This document shows positions 59,396 to 64,000 of a stretch of 64,000 bases of DNA, piece by piece. Position 1 is the first letter of the stretch. Every line of letters starts with the position of its first letter. Origin of the DNA: Paraplanobispora takensis. GTDB lineage: Bacteria > Actinomycetota > Actinomycetes > Streptosporangiales > Streptosporangiaceae. The DNA lies in contig NZ_BOOK01000048.1 in the NCBI RefSeq assembly GCF_016863195.1, positions 1-64,000 on the forward strand, given 5' to 3'. The notes under the pieces were generated by a model. That model was not told where the DNA came from. It saw only the letters and a program-made list of their open reading frames with translations, and did not search any database. The position numbers and the translations under genes are program-made.

Positions 59396-60844
59396 CTACG
59401 CGGCGGGTACGGCGGGGCGCTCGCCCGCGTTCTCCCGCACCGCCGTACGGCCGGCGGTCCGGCGGGCCGTCCGCAGGGAGAACAGGCTGATCGGGACGCC
59501 CACCAGCACGATGGCCGCGGCGAGCACCAGCGTGAACTGGTAGGCGGACAGGAACGCCGGCAGCGGTCCGGCCCCGTCCGCGGCGTTCGAGGTCTGGCGG
59601 GCGTTGAGGATCGCGCCCAGGACCGTGATGCCGAGCAGGCCGAAGATCTCACGCGAGACGTTCAGCACGCCGGAGGCGACCCCGGCGCGGGCCTCGGGCA
59701 GGGTGCCCAGGATGGCGGTCGTCAGCGGCACCAGCAGACCGCCGCCCAGCCCGTAGAGCAGGAACCACGGCAGCAGGTCGCCGAACGATCCGCCCTCGCC
59801 GACGAAGGAGATCCCGAAGATCGCCGCGGCCATCAGCAGCAGGCCGCCGGCCACGGTCCGCGCGGTGCCCAGGGCGCCGCTGATCCTGGGGGCGAGGGCG
59901 GCGGTGACGGCCATGAGCAGGGCCATCGGCACGAACGAGGCCCCGGCCTCGACGGGGGAGAAGCCCAGCGCGTTCTGCAGGTACAGGGCGGTGAAGAAGT
60001 AGATCCCGAACACCCCGAACGCCCACAGGCCCATCGACAGCGTGCCCCCGCTGAACACCCGGGAGCGGAACAGCGACAGGTCGATCATCGGCTCCCGGCT
60101 GCGCGTCTCGGTCACGACGAAGGCCAGCGCCGAGGCCAGCGCGAGCCCGAAGGCCCCCAGGATCTCCGGGGAGGTCCATCCGGCGCCCTCGCCCTCGATG
60201 AGGCCGTAGGTCAGCGCGAACAGGGCCAGGCTGGAGGTGGCCAGGCCGGGCAGGTCCAGGCCGCGCCGCGCCCGGTCGCGGGGAGCCGGGCGGATGGCCC
60301 ACAGGCCCAGGCCGAGGGTCAGGATCCCGATCGGCACGTTGATCAGGTAGATCCAGCCCCAGTCCCACCGCTCGCTGATGAACCCGCCGGTCAGCGGGCC
60401 GAGGGCGAGGGCGAGCGCGCCGACGGCGCTCCACAGGCCGACGGCGGTGCCCCGCTCCCTCGGGTCGGGGAAGGTGGAGGTGAGCAGGGCCAGCGCGGTG
60501 GGGGTCAAGAGCGCGGCCCCCACGCCCTGCAGCGCCCGGGTGGCGATCAGCGTCGTGCCGTCCCCGGACAGCCCTGCGGCCAGTGACGCGAGGGTGAAGA
60601 CCCCGAGCCCGATCAGGAAGATCCGCCGCCCGCCGAACAGGTCGGCCAGCCGCCCGCCGACCAGCATGAGCCCGGCGAAGACCAGGATGTAGCCGCTCAC
60701 GATCCACTCCAGCCCCGAGATGCTCAGCCCGAGGTCCCGCTGGATCGTCGGCAGGGCGACGTTGACCACGTTGTTGTCGAGATAGGTCATGAAGGTGGCC
60801 AGGGCGATCGCCCCCAGGGCCCACCACCTGCGGGTGTCCGTCAT
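59396..60844 (-). CDS. DHA2-family MFS drug exporter
   Basis: 482 residues with 14 membrane segments. DHA2 marks: TYLDNNVVNVALPTIQRDLG in segment 1, GGRLADLFGGRRIFLIGL and the segment-5 motif GPLTGGFISERWDWGWIYLINVPIG. ATG 60844 has GAGGAAAG at good spacing. Divergent from the TetR gene, whose likely operators lie between. Probably expels toxic hydrophobic compounds. Confidence 0.92.
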   Translation of the reverse strand: MTDTRRWWALGAIALATFMTYLDNNVVNVALPTIQRDLGLSISGLEWIVSGYILVFAGLMLVGGRLADLFGGRRIFLIGLGVFTLASLAAGLSGDGTTLIATRALQGVGAALLTPTALALLTSTFPDPRERGTAVGLWSAVGALALALGPLTGGFISERWDWGWIYLINVPIGILTLGLGLWAIRPAPRDRARRGLDLPGLATSSLALFALTYGLIEGEGAGWTSPEILGAFGLALASALAFVVTETRSREPMIDLSLFRSRVFSGGTLSMGLWAFGVFGIYFFTALYLQNALGFSPVEAGASFVPMALLMAVTAALAPRISGALGTARTVAGGLLLMAAAIFGISFVGEGGSFGDLLPWFLLYGLGGGLLVPLTTAILGTLPEARAGVASGVLNVSREIFGLLGITVLGAILNARQTSNAADGAGPLPAFLSAYQFTLVLAAAIVLVGVPISLFSLRTARRTAGRTAVRENAGERPAVPAA

Positions 60845-60855
60845 CAGCTTTCCTC

Positions 60856-60928
60856 TACATCGTAGATGTATTCAGTACATGTACGGCGTATATGTACGGT
60901 GGATAGTGGAACGTGTACGGCGTATAGT
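60856..60928. promoter_or_regulatory. TetR operator region between exporter and regulator
   Basis: TACAT-CGTAG-ATGTA (60856-60870), GTACATGTAC (60875-60884), and a direct repeat TGTACGGCGTATA at 60880-60892 and 60914-60926. The second copy overlaps the TATAGT -10 (60923-60928) of the tetR gene. Confidence 0.7.
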
Positions 60929-60936
60929 TGTCAAGC

Positions 60937-61602
60937 GTGATGGGAAAACTGACCCGTGAGGCGGTCGTCGGGCAGGCGCTGGAGATCGGTGACGCCGAGG
61001 GGCTCGGGGGGGTGACCATCCGGCGCCTCGCCCAGGAGCTGGGCGTCACGCCGATGGCGCTGTACTGGCACTTCAAGAACAAGGAGCAGCTCGTCGTCGG
61101 CATGGCCGACCACCTGATCCAGGGCTTCGTGATCGAGGAGGACTTCTCCGCCCCGTGGCGGGAGCAGCTGCACGAGCTCGTCACCGGCCTGGTCCGGGTG
61201 CTGCGCCGCCACCCGTGCGCCGTACAGGTGGTGGACGAGGTGGACCAGATGGCCGTGCCGAGCTTCCTGCGGGTGTGGGACACCGCCCTCGGCCTGGCCA
61301 AGCGGGCCGGCTTCGATTACGAGGAGAGCTGCCTGATCTCCCGGTACCTGCTGCAGGGAGCGATCGCCCTGGCCGGCGGGCCGATGAGGCGGCGCTGCCC
61401 CGGCCTGTCGGAGGGGGAGGCCGCCGAGCGCCTGCGCGTCAAGCGCCTGACCCTGCAGTCGCTGCCGCCCGACGTCTACCCGCACATCGTGGAGATGGCC
61501 GTCCCCCTGGCCGAGGGAGCCGACGCCGGTCTCTACGACACCTTCGGCGTCGACCTGCTCATCGGCGGGATCGAGGCGATGGCCGCCCGTCCGCACCGGT
61601 AG
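60937..61602 (+). CDS. TetR-family regulator (TetR_C type)
   Basis: 221 residues, GTG 60937 (ATG 60940 next codon), 8 nt after TATAGT, so leaderless. HTH LTREAVVGQALEIGDAEGLGGVTIRRLAQELGVTPMALYWHFKNKEQL, then a drug-binding TetR_C-like domain. It sits between two DHA2 exporters and shares operator-like sequence with both promoters, so it may repress both. Its last 44 bp overlap the convergent exporter gene. Confidence 0.92.
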   Translation: MMGKLTREAVVGQALEIGDAEGLGGVTIRRLAQELGVTPMALYWHFKNKEQLVVGMADHLIQGFVIEEDFSAPWREQLHELVTGLVRVLRRHPCAVQVVDEVDQMAVPSFLRVWDTALGLAKRAGFDYEESCLISRYLLQGAIALAGGPMRRRCPGLSEGEAAERLRVKRLTLQSLPPDVYPHIVEMAVPLAEGADAGLYDTFGVDLLIGGIEAMAARPHR

Positions 61603-63091
61603 GCGCGTCTTGCGCCGCGGGGGCCGGCGGGGTCCTGCGGGGGCGGGCCAGGGCGGCCAGGACGGCGCCGGCCAGGGCGACGGCGAACAGCACGCCGTAC
61701 GTCCTGCGGAATCCCTCCATGAGCTGCTCCACGGCGACCGGGGAGATGCGTGAGAGCGTGCCCGCGTAGACCTGTGAGCGCAGCCCGGGGCTGACCGTGC
61801 CGGTGAGCACGCTCAGGGTCAGGGCGACGCTGAGCACGATGCCGACGTTCATCACCATGAGCCTGAAGCCGTTCACCACGCCCAGGCTCCCGGCGGGCAG
61901 CGCCTTCATCACCTGGGTGGTGTTGCCGGTCAGGAACGTGCCGCTGCCGCAGCCGCACAGGAACAGGCCCACTCCGACGACCCAGTACGGCGTCGCCGGG
62001 GCGGTGTTCAGCATCAGCACCGCCAGTCCCGACGTGCTCAGCAGCGCGCCGCCCACGGACAGGACGTAGGGGGAGATCCGGCGGCCGACGGCGCCCGCGA
62101 CGGGGGAGGCCAGCGCCATGCCCACCGGGACCGGCAGCACGCCCAGCGCGGCGGTGACGGCGTCGACGCCCCTGGCGGCCTGGAAGTACAGGGCGGCCAG
62201 GAGGATCAGCGACGCGCGGGCCAGCGCGTTGCAGAACGAGGCCAGGTTGGCGAAGGCCAGCATGCGCTCGCCGAACAGGCGCACGTTGAGCACCGGGTTC
62301 GAGGCGCGGCGCTCCACGACGACCAGCAGCGGGATCAGGACCAGCGCGACCGCCGCCCCCACGATCACCACCGGGCTGCCCGGCCCCCGCGAGCCCGCCT
62401 CGGAGAGCGCGATGAGCGCGGCCGACAGGGCGGCGAAGACGATCAGGTTCCCCAGGGCGTCCACCGGCTCGCGGGCGCCGCCGCGCTCGACCTTCCGCAG
62501 CGTGAACGCCCCCCAGACGAGGGCGATCAGGCCGGCGGGCACGTTCACCCAGAAGATCCACTGCCACCCGGCCGCCTCGGCGACCAGGCCGCCCAGCGTG
62601 GGGCCCGCGAGCTGGGCGACCGAGAGCGTGCCGATGTAGACGCCCATGCCCTGGCTGAGCCGGTCGGGCGGGAAGGCGTCGGTGATGATCACGGTCCCGT
62701 TGGCGAGGATCATCGCCGCGCCGATCGCCTGCACCGCGCGCATCGCGATCAGGAACCAGACGTTCGGCGACAGGCCGGCCAGGAGCGAGGCGACGGTGAA
62801 CAGGGCGAAGCCGGCGAGGTAGACCTCCCGGCGGCCCAGCAGGTCGGCCACCCGGCCGAAGAACACCAGGGTGGCCGTGTTGACCAGCAGGAAGGCGAGC
62901 AGGATCCACCCGGAGGCGAAGGCGTCCGCCCTGAAGTGCCTGACCACCTCCGGCAGGGCCACGTTGAGCGTGCTCCCGGAGACGCCGATCAGCACCAGGC
63001 CGAGGCTGGTGACCGAGCAGACCCGCCACGCGTAGCGCAGCTTGGAGGCGTACTCCGGGGAGCCGGGGAGGTCCTGGGGAATCGCGACCAT
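61559..63091 (-). CDS. DHA2-family MFS exporter
   Basis: 510 residues from ATG 63091; the 38 residues further upstream in frame are not coding in character. Fourteen membrane segments: GVSGSTLNVALPEVVRHFRAD, GRVADLLGRREVYLAGFALF, and AGPTLGGLVAEAAGWQWIFWVNVPAG. A CGTAC-GGC-GTACG palindrome (63107-63119) just upstream resembles the TGTACGGCGTATA sites near the TetR gene. It is not a close copy of the 59396 exporter. Confidence 0.9.
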   Translation of the reverse strand: MVAIPQDLPGSPEYASKLRYAWRVCSVTSLGLVLIGVSGSTLNVALPEVVRHFRADAFASGWILLAFLLVNTATLVFFGRVADLLGRREVYLAGFALFTVASLLAGLSPNVWFLIAMRAVQAIGAAMILANGTVIITDAFPPDRLSQGMGVYIGTLSVAQLAGPTLGGLVAEAAGWQWIFWVNVPAGLIALVWGAFTLRKVERGGAREPVDALGNLIVFAALSAALIALSEAGSRGPGSPVVIVGAAVALVLIPLLVVVERRASNPVLNVRLFGERMLAFANLASFCNALARASLILLAALYFQAARGVDAVTAALGVLPVPVGMALASPVAGAVGRRISPYVLSVGGALLSTSGLAVLMLNTAPATPYWVVGVGLFLCGCGSGTFLTGNTTQVMKALPAGSLGVVNGFRLMVMNVGIVLSVALTLSVLTGTVSPGLRSQVYAGTLSRISPVAVEQLMEGFRRTYGVLFAVALAGAVLAALARPRRTPPAPAAQDAPTGADGRPSPRSRR

Positions 63092-63221
63092 GACTCCCAG
63101 TGTGACGTACGGCGTACGCCCGTTTTGTCCGGGGTGGCGCCGGACGATGATCCGGCACGCCGTACCCGATGTGCCACGGGCCCGCGGTCCCGGACGCCGT
63201 CGCACGTCGCCCGGGGCGCGG

Positions 63222-63890
63222 TCACCTGGCGCGCTTGCGCAGTCCCTCCAGGTCGTGGACGACCACTCGGCGGCGGCCGGTCTCGATCAGGCCCCGGTCC
63301 CTGAGGGAGCGCAGGGCCTTGCTGACCGCCTCGCGCGAGGCCCCGGTCCATCCGGCCAGCTCGTCCTGGGAGAGCGGCAGCTCCACCCGGATCCCGCCGT
63401 TGGCGGGCCTGCCGTACCGCTCGGCCAGTTCCACCAGCCGGGTCGCCACCCGGCCGGTGGTGTCGAACGCGCCGTACTCGATCCGCTTGCGGTCGGCGTC
63501 GCGGACCCGGCCGGTCACCATCTGCAGCAGGAGCACCGCCACCCGGCCGTGCTCCTGCAAGAAGGCGGTGAAGTCGCGCAGGACGACGCCCTCCACCGGC
63601 TCCAGCGCGGTGACCGTGGCCGAGCGGGGCAGGCCGTCGATGACCGAGAACTCGCCGAGCAACGCGCCGGGCCCGCGCACGGCGAGGACCACCTCGGTGC
63701 CGTTCGCCGTGTGCGAGGACGCCTTGACCCGGCCGGAGGTCAGTATGAGCACCCAGTCGGACACGTCGCCCTCGGTCATCAGGGTCGCCCCCCGATCCCA
63801 GCGGCGCATCCGCCCCGCGGCGCGCAGCGCGGCGGCCTCGTCGGGGGTGAGTAGCGCGAGGAACTCGCCCGGCTCGGATGAAGGGCTCAC
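63222..63890 (-). CDS. Crp/Fnr-family regulator
   Basis: 222 residues, GTG 63890 with AGGAGG upstream. Cyclic-nucleotide-binding domain at about 10-125 (GDVSDWVLILTSGRVKASS, PGALLGEFSVIDGLPRSATVTAL with the phosphate-binding loop) and a Crp helix-turn-helix (PLSQDELAGWTGASREAVSKALRSLRDRGLIE). It lacks the cysteine cluster of Fnr. This matches the actinobacterial cAMP-receptor group, so it may be a Crp or a paralogue of it. Confidence 0.9.
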   Translation of the reverse strand: MSPSSEPGEFLALLTPDEAAALRAAGRMRRWDRGATLMTEGDVSDWVLILTSGRVKASSHTANGTEVVLAVRGPGALLGEFSVIDGLPRSATVTALEPVEGVVLRDFTAFLQEHGRVAVLLLQMVTGRVRDADRKRIEYGAFDTTGRVATRLVELAERYGRPANGGIRVELPLSQDELAGWTGASREAVSKALRSLRDRGLIETGRRRVVVHDLEGLRKRAR

Positions 63891-64000
63891 GGGAACCTCC
63901 TGGCGGTGCGGCGCCGTGCGGTTGCCCTGTCGATTATGTCGGTACGGCCCCCGGGTGAAAAACGCATTCTCCCGTTCGGATCACCCGATCCGTATCCACC

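Noticed and set aside
57118-59652. 844-residue open frame on the minus strand
   Set aside because: It lies opposite phoX and is rich in Gly, Arg, Val and Asp, as expected of a shadow frame in GC-rich DNA.

Overview
The window is high-GC actinobacterial chromosome. Codons end mostly in G or C, many genes look leaderless (a TANNNT box 6-8 nt before the start codon), and it carries BldC, a mycothiol-type DinB protein, DUF3073 and a pSAM2-type integrative element. Gene content and the order bldC / conserved protein / valine dehydrogenase / DUF3073 / purM / purF / sterol-carrier protein match what is known from Streptomyces; several families (DUF6461, DUF6069, AICE genes) suggest a Streptosporangiaceae-type organism (Streptosporangium, Nonomuraea or a relative). 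The genus is inferred.

Region 1 (1-12984) is an integrated mobile element. A 47-bp perfect direct repeat (592-638 and 12907-12953) is the 3' part of an intact tRNA-Lys(TTT) gene and bounds 12.3 kb. Inside is a complete actinomycete integrative and conjugative element (AICE) backbone: GntR/UTRA repressor, Pra-like activator, FtsK/TraSA-type translocase, HUH rolling-circle Rep, excisionase and tyrosine integrase, the last four tightly overlapped. The left half holds cargo: DUF6461, a membrane protein, an XRE-TPR regulator coupled to a flavoprotein, a two-CxxCxGxG mini-protein and a long hairpin repeat. Left of the element is a frameshifted second integrase.

Region 2 (13-22 kb): DnaQ-like exonuclease, acyl-CoA (glutaryl-CoA type) dehydrogenase, PspC protein, MFS exporter, small metallopeptidase, membrane metallophosphoesterase, then tRNA-Glu, tRNA-Asp and tRNA-Phe. 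A decayed copy of the tRNA-Phe 3' half plus its terminator lies 2.4 kb downstream and encloses a barstar-like protein, a CPCC protein, a secreted protein and two gene remnants; it looks like an old tRNA-Phe island.

Region 3 (22-49 kb): a peptide-use operon (M24 peptidase, APC permease, anchored protein, M20 dipeptidase), an ArsR/SRPBCC/DUF6069 operon, an ECF sigma factor with its membrane partner, an MMPL exporter with divergent MarR, epoxide hydrolase, TetR regulators, two PAP2 phosphatases, a GAF / GAF-ANTAR / STAS signalling set, pyrD, copZ, Nudix, GH20 hexosaminidase, lipoprotein amidase and a LacI regulator.

Region 4 (49-64 kb): the conserved bldC-vdh-DUF3073-purM-purF neighbourhood, a Pro/Gly-rich DUF4190 membrane protein followed by an (CCCCCG)8 tract, a PHO-box-controlled phoX phosphatase, two DHA2-type drug exporters flanking a TetR gene with shared operator-like sites, and a Crp/Fnr regulator. 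No CRISPR array, rRNA or large secondary-metabolite cluster is present.
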